A stretch of DNA of 32,735 nt from an uncultured Chromatiaceae bacterium (GTDB lineage: Bacteria > Pseudomonadota > Gammaproteobacteria > Enterobacterales > Alteromonadaceae). Positions 9,194 to 16,715 of the stretch are shown piece by piece (the first letter of the stretch is position 1; every line of letters begins with the position of its first letter). Made by a program: the position numbers and the translations under genes. Location: positions 1 through 32,735 of the forward strand of contig CAMLRA010000029.1 in the NCBI GenBank assembly GCA_946482325.1. Reading direction: 5' to 3'. Under the pieces are notes generated by a model. That model saw nothing but the letters and a program-made list of their open reading frames with translations. It ran no database searches and was not told the origin of the DNA.

Positions 9194-9954
9194 TCAGCGC
9201 GCTGCTGACAGAAAACCCGTATGGCGCTGCCGTGTTAAGCGCCGGTCAGCTGCAGGCGGCCGCTGTCAGCGTTGCGCAGTTCAGTCAGTGGCTGCAAGCT
9301 GAGTTGCCAGCATTGCAGCAGTTTAAACTGTGCTGGCTGGCACTTAATGAGCACGAAACGGCTTTTATTGGTCCGGCTCTGGCGCATGGATTTTCTTATC
9401 ATCATGTACAGGACAACAAGCTGACACTGGTAAAACGGCTGCAAGCAGACGCTTATTTACCGCTGGCCGCGACGCATAGCATTGGTGTGGGCGCTGCAGT
9501 GTTTAATGCATTGGGTCAGATTTTGCTGGTGCAGGAAATTCCGCTGCCGGGTAAAAAGCCCGGTTATTTTAAGTTGCCCGGAGGCATGGTCGAAACCAAA
9601 GAGCATTTTGTTGCTGCGCTGGAGCGGGAGGTGCGGGAAGAGACCGGGGTGACTGCAACGTTTCAGGGGTGGTTCGCGATGCGCCATCATCATCAAGGCC
9701 AGTTTGGTGCGTCCAATCTGTATATCGTCGCGCGGCTTTTTAGCGAACAAACGCATGTTGCTCCTGACTATAAAGAAATTGCCGCGGCAGCCTGGTTTGA
9801 TCCACTGCAGTTTCTGCACGATCCCAATGCACATCCTTATAACAAATTATTGGTTCAGGCAGCGCTGGACAGCCCGCTGTGGCAAGCCCGAGAATTGCCG
9901 GAATATCAGGCCGGACCATTGGGTTTTGAGCTGTTTCAGGCCTGCAAAAAATAG
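9190..9954 (+). CDS. Nudix hydrolase
   Basis: Hydrolyses a nucleoside diphosphate linked to another moiety; the substrate is undetermined. The complete Nudix box is visible: a glycine, five residues, E, seven residues, then REVREETGV (around GGMVETKEHF). About 90 residues precede the Nudix domain, which resembles plant-type Nudix proteins with an N-terminal 'pre-Nudix' segment, including VKRLQADAYLPLAATHSIGV just before the box. I chose the GTG at 9190, which overlaps the natB TGA and sits behind GAGAAGG; an in-frame upstream start at 9151 would lie inside natB. 254 residues. Co-expression with natAB is likely, but a functional link is not evident. Confidence 0.88.
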   Translation: MISALLTENPYGAAVLSAGQLQAAAVSVAQFSQWLQAELPALQQFKLCWLALNEHETAFIGPALAHGFSYHHVQDNKLTLVKRLQADAYLPLAATHSIGVGAAVFNALGQILLVQEIPLPGKKPGYFKLPGGMVETKEHFVAALEREVREETGVTATFQGWFAMRHHHQGQFGASNLYIVARLFSEQTHVAPDYKEIAAAAWFDPLQFLHDPNAHPYNKLLVQAALDSPLWQARELPEYQAGPLGFELFQACKK

Positions 9955-10061
9955 ATCCTGTTAAGATCCAGCGGCTTAGCAACTTCTGCGGATTTATGCT
10001 TGAAAAATGAACAAGGCTTAGGCAGGATTTGATATCCCTACAGCCAACAGGAGTCGGACCT

Positions 10062-10250
10062 ATGACCTCAGAGTTCGTCAAAAAAATCCATCTGGAAACT
10101 GCGCAGCGGTATCAGGCGCAAGGCTATAACCGGGACGCGTTAATTTCGCATTTTCGCAAAGTGGCACTGGACGCCGATGAAATCAATGAATTGTTAGACG
10201 CTTTGGAACAACAGCCCTGGGCTGAACAACCTTTTCGTGCCCGTCGTTAA
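10062..10250 (+). CDS. Small conserved-looking hypothetical protein
   Basis: A 62-residue protein I do not recognise. The ATG at 10062 follows the strong ribosome site AACAGGAG at 8 bp, better placed than the in-frame ATG at 10029. It is rich in charged residues and predicted mostly helical (VKKIHLETAQRYQAQGYN, then LDADEINELLDALEQQ), with no membrane segment or cysteine. A strong bidirectional terminator lies 40 bp downstream, supporting a real transcript end. Confidence 0.6.
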   Translation: MTSEFVKKIHLETAQRYQAQGYNRDALISHFRKVALDADEINELLDALEQQPWAEQPFRARR

Positions 10251-10290
10251 AACGTCAGGTTGTGAATGATGCTGCATTGCGGCCTCATAA

Positions 10291-10316
10291 AAAAACCGCC
10301 TTCCGGCGGTTTTTTT
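10291..10316. terminator. Bidirectional intrinsic terminator
   Basis: AAAAAACCGCC and GGCGGTTTTTT pair around a TTCC loop, with runs of A on one side and T on the other. It lies between the convergent small-protein gene (plus) and rimO (minus) and can end transcription both ways. Confidence 0.92.
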
Positions 10317-10344
10317 GTGGTCTGACAGCAGGTAATAGCCGGCG

Positions 10345-11661
10345 TTATTGCACGCGGCTGGCCCACAAGTCGTACTCGTCGGCTTCTTCAACCACTGCTT
10401 TTACCACATCACCTGGTTTTAAGCTGGTTTCACCATTTAAATACACAGCACCGTCAATCTCCGGCGCATCAGCAAAACTACGGCCAATGGCGCCTTCGTC
10501 ATCGACTTCGTCGATCAGCACATCGATAGTGCGGCCGATTTTTGCCTGCAGGCGGGCAGCACTGATTTTTTGCTGAGTGGCCATAAAGCGGTGGTAACGG
10601 TCTTCTTTCACTTCTTCCGGTACCGGATCTGGTAACTCGTTGGCTTTTGCACCTTCAACCGGGCTGTATTTAAAGCAGCCGACGCGATCAAGCTGTGCTT
10701 CTTCGAGGAAATTCAGCAGCTCCTGGAATTCTTCTTCGGTTTCACCAGGGAAACCGACAATAAAAGTGGAGCGGATAGTCAGCTCTGGACAAATCTCGCG
10801 CCATTTTTTGATGCGCTCTAAAGTACGCTCGGCCTGGCCTGGTCGTTTCATCAGCTTCAGAATACGCGGACTGGCGTGCTGGAATGGAATGTCCAGATAA
10901 GGTAACAATTTCCCTTCTGCCATCAGTGGGATCACATCATCGACATGCGGGTAAGGGTAGACATAATGCAGGCGTACCCAAATACCCATAGCAGATAATG
11001 CTTCACACAGTGATTGCATTGAGGTTTTCACCGGGGCGCCGTTCCAGAAGCCGGTGCGGTGTTTCACATCCACGCCATAAGCACTGGTGTCCTGAGATAT
11101 CACCAGCAGCTCTTTGACGCCGGCATTTTTCAGACGCTGCGCTTCGTCCAGCACTTCGCCGATTGGACGGCTGACTAGATCACCGCGCATGGACGGAATA
11201 ATGCAGAAGGTACAACGATGGTTACAGCCTTCAGAAATTTTTAAGTAGGCATAATGCTTCGGTGTCAGCTTGACGCCGGTATCCGGCACCAGCTGTAAAA
11301 ACGGGTCGTATTTTGGTTTTGGTACGAACTGATGCACTTGCTCCAGTACGTTTTCATAGGCATGTGGACCAGTAATGCCCAGTACATTTGGGTGCACTTC
11401 ACGAATTTCATCTTCGCGGGCGCCGAGGCAGCCGGTCACAATCACTTTGCCATTTTCTGCCAGCGCTTCGCCGATAGTATCCAGCGATTCCTGCACGGCA
11501 CTGTCGATAAAACCACAGGTATTGACAATCACCAGTTCGGCATCGTCGTAGCTAGGGACTATGTTATAGCCTTCGATTTTGAGCTGCGTCAGGATGCGCT
11601 CAGAATCCACCAGGTTCTTGGGACAGCCCAGACTGACAAAACCAACTTTGGGTTGCGACAT
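10345..11661 (-). CDS. rimO: Ribosomal protein uS12 methylthiotransferase RimO
   Basis: A radical-SAM enzyme that methylthiolates the conserved Asp of ribosomal protein S12. The N-terminal methylthiotransferase domain holds cluster cysteines C13 (SLGCPKN), C49 (VNTCGF) and C78 (VTGCLGA). The radical SAM motif is C146-x3-C150-x2-C153 ([10 protein letters not shown]). A C-terminal TRAM domain ends the protein. I chose the ATG at 11661 ([12 protein letters not shown], behind AAGGTAA), giving 438 residues, close to E. coli RimO. A longer reading to 11811 adds 50 residues that look nothing like the family. It is monocistronic and divergent from the PEP-CTERM-like gene. Confidence 0.97.
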   Translation of the reverse strand: MSQPKVGFVSLGCPKNLVDSERILTQLKIEGYNIVPSYDDAELVIVNTCGFIDSAVQESLDTIGEALAENGKVIVTGCLGAREDEIREVHPNVLGITGPHAYENVLEQVHQFVPKPKYDPFLQLVPDTGVKLTPKHYAYLKISEGCNHRCTFCIIPSMRGDLVSRPIGEVLDEAQRLKNAGVKELLVISQDTSAYGVDVKHRTGFWNGAPVKTSMQSLCEALSAMGIWVRLHYVYPYPHVDDVIPLMAEGKLLPYLDIPFQHASPRILKLMKRPGQAERTLERIKKWREICPELTIRSTFIVGFPGETEEEFQELLNFLEEAQLDRVGCFKYSPVEGAKANELPDPVPEEVKEDRYHRFMATQQKISAARLQAKIGRTIDVLIDEVDDEGAIGRSFADAPEIDGAVYLNGETSLKPGDVVKAVVEEADEYDLWASRVQ

Positions 11662-11903
11662 GTTTAATTTTACCTTGGCAAAAATGGGGCCGTATTTTAA
11701 ACCAGAACCGGTGTTACTCACCAGCGGCTTTTTAGTGACACGATTATTTTTCCTGCACCGGTAGCAAAATAGTGCTGAATATTTAGCCATTGCGATGAAA
11801 TGCAAATGCAAAGTTAACTTATGGCATCGAATGTGCTTAGTTTTAGCCAGTCGCTTGCGACTTTGATAACAACAATAACCCTTCCTTAAATTCAGAGGTA
11901 AAT

Positions 11904-12449
11904 ATGTTTAAGAAAATGTTGGTGGCCATGTTCGGGCTTGCACTGGCAGCTGTGTCAGCTTTGACTCCTGCGCATGCTGGTCTGGTAATTAAGAAGGACT
12001 TTTGGGGCAAAAATGCAGATAACAGCCTGGTATTATTTGGTCAGCTGATTGTTGATCCAACGGAAGCCGTGCAGTGGAACAACAATATTTATAAGGCTTA
12101 TGGCTGGAAAAGCTTTAAATTATTCGGTACCGACGTTGCAACGCCGGCACCTCTGTTCGAAGCAGAGTTTGATATCAACAATCTTTACGGCGGTTTCACA
12201 TTCCTGACTTTTGATGTCAGCGATCTCGGCAACCAATTCAATTTCTTCGGTTTTCATGATGGCGCTTTAGATGTAGCTTTTTATGATCTGACTGACGCTA
12301 CCAAATCTTACACTGATCCTGCTTCAGTAATTTTTACAGGTGAAGATGTTGTATCCCCAGGCTCTCAGGCTGTAAGTGCGCCAGCAAGTGTGGCTTTATT
12401 ACTGATGGGCTTTGCTGGATTGATGTTACGCCGTCGTTATGCGGTTTAA
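11904..12449 (+). CDS. Secreted protein with PEP-CTERM-like C-terminal sorting signal
   Basis: A 181-residue protein with a Sec signal peptide ([16 protein letters not shown], cleavage after AHA near residue 26). Its C-terminus has the tripartite form of an exosortase substrate: a SAPAS motif, a hydrophobic helix ([13 protein letters not shown]) and a terminal RRR cluster. SAP stands where PEP is canonical. The middle is aromatic and Gly/Asp-rich, with no domain I recognise. Such proteins are exported, anchored, then cleaved by exosortase and often released to the surface or biofilm matrix. No exosortase is encoded in the window. An AGAGG ribosome site precedes the ATG. It could be co-regulated with the protease downstream. 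Confidence 0.75.
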   Translation: MFKKMLVAMFGLALAAVSALTPAHAGLVIKKDFWGKNADNSLVLFGQLIVDPTEAVQWNNNIYKAYGWKSFKLFGTDVATPAPLFEAEFDINNLYGGFTFLTFDVSDLGNQFNFFGFHDGALDVAFYDLTDATKSYTDPASVIFTGEDVVSPGSQAVSAPASVALLLMGFAGLMLRRRYAV

Positions 12450-12602
12450 GTAAAAGATAAACTAGATAACTGTCAAAAAAATTTACAAAAAATAAAAATC
12501 AACTCGTAAGCCAATTGTTAATAAAAATGCGCTAAAGCTACGCCTGTTCTACAAATGTAATTATGTGTGATGTTTTGCTAAAAGATATAGCTGTCGAAAT
12601 AA

Positions 12603-12665
12603 TTGACAAGTACTGTCAAAAACTAAGATGACAGCATAGAGCAGACGAATGACAACTTAATGACA
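12603..12665 (+). promoter_or_regulatory. TGACA-rich region with palindrome before the protease gene
   Basis: TTGACA and TGTCAA form a 17-bp inverted repeat (12603-12619). Further TGACA boxes follow at 12629, 12650 and 12661, the last two spacings being 21 and 11 bp, near whole helical turns. Another TGTCA lies at 12471. A possible promoter, TTGACA with TAAGAT at 12624 (15-bp spacer, short), overlaps the palindrome. The 270-bp gap 12450-12719 is otherwise AT-rich with no gene. This suggests regulator binding, unproven. Confidence 0.4.
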
Positions 12666-12719
12666 GTCAACAACAACCAGGCACAGCAGGCAGTTGGAAC
12701 GGGAAATCCGGAGAATAAA

Positions 12720-15700
12720 ATGAAATACTTACAATGTTCACGTCTGAGCGTTTTAGCGCTGGCGGTAGCGGCAGTGTGCCAGGCATCAGTCGTGCAAGCT
12801 GCAGGTTATGAAGTACAGATTGATACCAGCAAACTGACCACCCCGGCTGAATCACAACAGGTTGCGACTTATATCGTGCAATTGGTTGGTAAATCCGGTG
12901 TCGAAAAAGCATCTGATTTAGGTCAACTGACGCCAAACAGCTCTCAGGTCGGTAAAGCGCTGAATCTGTATGATGCGACTAATCCGCAAATCGTGGCGTA
13001 CAACGCCGCATTAAAACAACTGCAGGAAAAACTGGCCAGTCAGTACAGCAATACTGGTTTAATTTATTCCTATACCCACACGTTCAACGGCTTTTCTGCT
13101 CGGATGACAGCAGAGCAGGCCGCTCAGCTGCGGATGCACCCTGAAGTCGTCGGTGTCTGGGAAGATAAACCAGAACAGGTCACCACTTCACGTACACCGG
13201 CTTTATTGGGTCTGACGGGGCCGGATGGCCAACATACGCTGGGGATTAAGGGCGAAGACATTATCGTTGGTATCGTTGATACCGGTATTTCACCAACTAA
13301 TCCAAGCTTCGCCGACGATGGTTCGTATGCACCGCTGGCGCGATTCAAAGGGACCTGTGACAAAGGCCAAGACGCTGATTTCGCTTGTAATAACAAATTA
13401 ATCGGCGCGCGTTATTTTAAAGAATCCTTCCAATCTGTTTATGCCATTCAGCCTGGTGAGTTTATTTCTCCACGCGATGCCGACAGTCATGGTAGCCACA
13501 CAGCAAGTACTGCAGCCGGTAACGCCAACGTTGCCGCCACTATCGCGGGCCAGAGCTATGGCAATATCACTGGTATCGCACCACGTGCCCGTGTTGCGGT
13601 CTACAAAGCTTGCTGGAACAGTGACTATGTATCGCCAGCTGGTGCTCAGGAACGTGGTTGCTTCTATGGCGACACAATGGCGGCTATCGATGCTGCCGTC
13701 GCTGACGGTGTTGACGTCATTAACTACTCAATCGGTGGCAGCCGCACTGATTTGACCACCATCTCAGTGGCCGCAAAACTGCGCGCTACTCAGGCAGGTG
13801 TCCTGGTCTCGGTTTCTGCTGGTAACGACGGCGCTAATAACACTATTGAGACTGTCGGTACACCTGCGCCATGGGTTGTCAGTGTTGCGGCTTCAGGTTT
13901 TTCAGTCAATGCAATTGGCGTGAACAGCGGTCTGCCGGTAACCAAACAAACGGCGATTGAAGGTTCTGTAACCAAACCATTAAGTGTGACAGGTGCTGTT
14001 ACCGGTAACGTGGTTGTTGCTCAGCCTGCTCTGGGTTGTACTGCGCTGACTAACGCGGCAGATGTTGCCGGTAAAGTCGTGTTGATCCAACGCGGTACTT
14101 GTGGTTTCGCGGATAAAGTACTGAACGCCCAAAATGCCGGTGCAAAAGCTATTCTGGCCTATAACAACGCAGCCGGAAATCCGATTGCGATGGGCGGTAC
14201 TGTCGCTGGTGGTGCAAAAATTCCCGGGGTGATGGTGAGCCTGACTGACGGTACAAATATCGTCAATGCAATCAACGGCGGTGCCGTGGTGAACGTCACA
14301 ATGGACCCGAACTTTGTCAACAATGCGATGGCCGATTTCTCGTCAAAAGGTCCAAACAAAGCGACTTATGACATCCTGAAGCCGGATATTACTGCGCCAG
14401 GTGTTAACGTATTGGCTGCCGGCACACCGACGACGTTCACCAAGCCAAAAGGTAACGATTTTACCTTTATGTCCGGTACTTCAATGTCAAGCCCGCACAT
14501 TGCCGGTATGGCAGCGCTGTTGATTGAACAACATCCGGACTGGACACCAGCGATGGTGAAATCTGCGTTGATGACTACGGCTCATCAAAACGTGACCAAA
14601 GCCAGTTCTTCTGTGCTGGCTGACCCGTTTGACTTTGGTGCTGGTCATGCTGCGCCGGTAAAAGCAATGGATCCGGGTCTGGTTTATGACGCCAGCGCCT
14701 TTGATTACTATGCGTTCCTGTGTGGCATCGGTAACAGTGCCTTTGTGAAAAGCGCATCTGGCTACAACTGTGCTGACTATGTTGCTGCCGGCTATCCGAC
14801 CGACGCCAGCCAGCTGAACTACCCGTCGATCGCGGTATCACAGTTAAAAGCGGCGAAAACTATCGTGCGTGTCGTGACCAACGTCGGTGGCAGCAATGCT
14901 AACTATCGTCCGGTCATTGAAGCACCAGCAGGTGTGACTGTTGAGTTTAAGACACTGAATAGTGCAGGTCAGCTGGCTGCTGCGAGCAGTTTAGATGTTC
15001 CGGCCGGTGGTAAAGCGGTTTATGCCGTAACGCTGACACCGACCAGCAGTGCCGTTCTCAACAAGTGGGCCTTTGGTAGCCTGACACTGACCGATGGCGT
15101 GCATAATGTGCGTAGCCCGCTGGTAGTGAAACCAATGGAACCGGATGCCATTGTGGCGCCAGGTTCATTAACTGCGCAGGTGCCTGCTGCAACAGGCCGT
15201 GTGTCTTTCACAGCTGACATGGCGTACTCAGGTGCGACTTCAGGCAAGCTGTATGGTCTGTCACAGGCGTTTGGTACCAAAGCGACCATTAAACAAGACC
15301 CGGACAAAACCTTTGCCTTTAATGAAGCCAACTTGGGCACGCATATCCTGACAGTGCCTGCTGGTACTCAGGTTGCACGTTTCACTCTGCGTAACGGCCT
15401 GACCAATCTGCCAGCGCCGGATCTGGATCTGTACGTGTATCGTTGTATCGGCTGGAGCTGTTCATCAGTGGCAACTTCACAGAATGCTGAAGCCAACGAA
15501 GATGTCGTATTGCGTGCTCCGGCAGCTGCGAATAACAGTGCAAATGGTGACGTTTACATTGTTTGGGTACACCCACGTGACCTGAAAGGCGCGGCGAATG
15601 TGAGCTACACGCTGGCTTATTGGATTGTCGACAAAGCCAATACTGCAACCAGTACGTTGACAGCAAGTACCCGTGCAGTGAAAGACCGTCCAAACGTCAT

Positions 15701-15818
15701 TACCGTGTCGACCAAAAATCTGGTCCCGGGTGCATTACCTTACATGGGCGTTGTGACGCTGCAGGATGCGACTGGCAAACCACGCACCTCGACCTTACTG
15801 GAAGTCTTTGCCAAATAA
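12720..15818 (+). CDS. Secreted S8 (subtilisin-like) serine protease with PA domain
   Basis: A 1032-residue exported endopeptidase. The start at 12720 follows CGGAG and gives a typical signal peptide (MKYLQCSRLSVLALAVAA, cleaved near VQAAG); the ATG at 12660 lacks a ribosome site. An I9-type propeptide follows to about residue 155. The catalytic triad is D187 (IVDTGIS), H257 (DSHGSHTAS) and S588 (GTSMSSPH), with the oxyanion Asn in SAGNDG. A protease-associated domain is inserted at about 430-520 (VVLIQRGTCGFADKV), and a subtilase Fn3-like domain follows (NYPSIAVSQL, near 700). A prepeptidase-type beta-sandwich lies at about 830-960 (DLDLYVYRC). This is the architecture of plant-like subtilases. 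No outer-membrane or PEP-CTERM anchor is seen, so it is probably released. Confidence 0.94.
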   Translation: MKYLQCSRLSVLALAVAAVCQASVVQAAGYEVQIDTSKLTTPAESQQVATYIVQLVGKSGVEKASDLGQLTPNSSQVGKALNLYDATNPQIVAYNAALKQLQEKLASQYSNTGLIYSYTHTFNGFSARMTAEQAAQLRMHPEVVGVWEDKPEQVTTSRTPALLGLTGPDGQHTLGIKGEDIIVGIVDTGISPTNPSFADDGSYAPLARFKGTCDKGQDADFACNNKLIGARYFKESFQSVYAIQPGEFISPRDADSHGSHTASTAAGNANVAATIAGQSYGNITGIAPRARVAVYKACWNSDYVSPAGAQERGCFYGDTMAAIDAAVADGVDVINYSIGGSRTDLTTISVAAKLRATQAGVLVSVSAGNDGANNTIETVGTPAPWVVSVAASGFSVNAIGVNSGLPVTKQTAIEGSVTKPLSVTGAVTGNVVVAQPALGCTALTNAADVAGKVVLIQRGTCGFADKVLNAQNAGAKAILAYNNAAGNPIAMGGTVAGGAKIPGVMVSLTDGTNIVNAINGGAVVNVTMDPNFVNNAMADFSSKGPNKATYDILKPDITAPGVNVLAAGTPTTFTKPKGNDFTFMSGTSMSSPHIAGMAALLIEQHPDWTPAMVKSALMTTAHQNVTKASSSVLADPFDFGAGHAAPVKAMDPGLVYDASAFDYYAFLCGIGNSAFVKSASGYNCADYVAAGYPTDASQLNYPSIAVSQLKAAKTIVRVVTNVGGSNANYRPVIEAPAGVTVEFKTLNSAGQLAAASSLDVPAGGKAVYAVTLTPTSSAVLNKWAFGSLTLTDGVHNVRSPLVVKPMEPDAIVAPGSLTAQVPAATGRVSFTADMAYSGATSGKLYGLSQAFGTKATIKQDPDKTFAFNEANLGTHILTVPAGTQVARFTLRNGLTNLPAPDLDLYVYRCIGWSCSSVATSQNAEANEDVVLRAPAAANNSANGDVYIVWVHPRDLKGAANVSYTLAYWIVDKANTATSTLTASTRAVKDRPNVITVSTKNLVPGALPYMGVVTLQDATGKPRTSTLLEVFAK

Positions 15819-15847
15819 GACTGAATAGAAGCGAGTAAGCAAATAAG

Positions 15848-15877
15848 ATCCCCCGCAAACAGCGGGGGATTTTTTTT
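15848..15877 (+). terminator. Intrinsic terminator of the S8 protease gene
   Basis: ATCCCCCGC pairs with GCGGGGGAT around AAACA, followed by eight Ts. It ends 59 bp after the protease stop and isolates it from psrA. Confidence 0.93.
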
Positions 15878-15920
15878 GCGCAAAATGCGCTGAAGCCTTG
15901 CTGAAATTAAAGTTTGCCGC

Positions 15921-15963
15921 TTGACTTCATTTGTTTTCAAACGTACATTTCAAACGTATGTTT
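15921..15963 (+). promoter_or_regulatory. psrA promoter with tandem PsrA-like operator repeats
   Basis: A sigma-70 promoter reads TTGACT (15921-15926), a 17-bp spacer and TACATT (15944-15949). Two tandem 13-bp repeats, CAAACGTACATTT (15938-15950) and CAAACGTATGTTT (15951-15963), match at 11 of 13 positions. The second fits the known PsrA operator pattern (CAAAC, 2-4 bp, GTTTG) with one mismatch. The repeats cover the -10 box and the expected transcription start, as for autorepression relieved by long-chain fatty acids. Confidence 0.65.
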
Positions 15964-16018
15964 AAATTCACTACTGATATGACCAGTTCCTGGTTATCGC
16001 CGGATATCAACGCTGTCT

Positions 16019-16657
16019 ATGAGCAATAAACAAAGCACACAACTGAAGATCCTGGAAGCGGCAGAGCAGCTATTTGCCGATACCGGCTTTAGCGCCACCT
16101 CGCTGCGCCAGATCACCAGTCTGGCCGAAGTGAATCTGGCATCGGTCAATTACCATTTTGGTTCGAAAAAAGAATTAATCCAGGCAGTCCTGCAACGGTA
16201 TCTGGCGGTATTAATGCCGCGACTGGACCAGGAGTTTAACCGCTTACTCGCAGCACAACAGCCGAATCAACTGACCACAGTATTGTCGGTGTTTGTTGAA
16301 CCGCTGCTGGAACTGAGTGCGGTACAACCGCAAGGCACCAGTACTTTTTTACAGCTGCTTGGCCGCGGTTACACCGATGTACAAGGCCACTTGCGTTGGT
16401 TTTTCAACCATCACTATGGCCGGACACTGGATAAGTTTGTGTTGTTGGTGCAGCAAAGCTGCCCGGCGTTACCGCCCAGTGAAATCTTCTGGCGGCTGCA
16501 TTTTTCGCTTGGCACCATCGTGTTTACCATGGCGTCTAATGTGGCACTGAAAGACATCGCGGCCGCAGATTTTAATGAACGGGTTGAGATCGACGGCGTG
16601 ATTAAGCGCTTAATCCCGTATCTGGCTGCCGGCATCGCCGCACCGTCAGCGGCATAA
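16019..16657 (+). CDS. psrA: TetR-family fatty-acid-responsive regulator, PsrA-like
   Basis: A 212-residue repressor. The N-terminal TetR HTH spans about residues 8-54 (ILEAAEQLFADTGFSATSLR, with VNYHFGSKKELI as the recognition region). The C-terminal ligand domain carries the PsrA-type phrases LGRGYTDVQGHLR and IFWRLHFSLGTIVFTM. In Pseudomonas, Vibrio and Shewanella, PsrA-type proteins repress fatty acid degradation genes until long-chain fatty acids or acyl-CoAs bind. The gene lies 58 bp before fadE on the same strand with no terminator between, and PsrA-like sites overlap its own promoter; both support the assignment. FadR-like TetR relatives of other function cannot be fully ruled out. 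Confidence 0.82.
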   Translation: MSNKQSTQLKILEAAEQLFADTGFSATSLRQITSLAEVNLASVNYHFGSKKELIQAVLQRYLAVLMPRLDQEFNRLLAAQQPNQLTTVLSVFVEPLLELSAVQPQGTSTFLQLLGRGYTDVQGHLRWFFNHHYGRTLDKFVLLVQQSCPALPPSEIFWRLHFSLGTIVFTMASNVALKDIAAADFNERVEIDGVIKRLIPYLAAGIAAPSAA

Positions 16658-16715
16658 TCTTTTAATAATTCGATAAATAATAACTGTTTAACCCTGCAGA
16701 TTTGAGGAACACTTT

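Noticed and set aside
11662..11811. Longer N-terminus for rimO (start 11811)
   Set aside because: The extra 50 residues do not resemble RimO; ATG 11661 has a ribosome site and the family N-terminus.
12660..12719. Earlier ATG for the S8 protease
   Set aside because: No ribosome site, and it would put 20 polar residues before a standard signal peptide.
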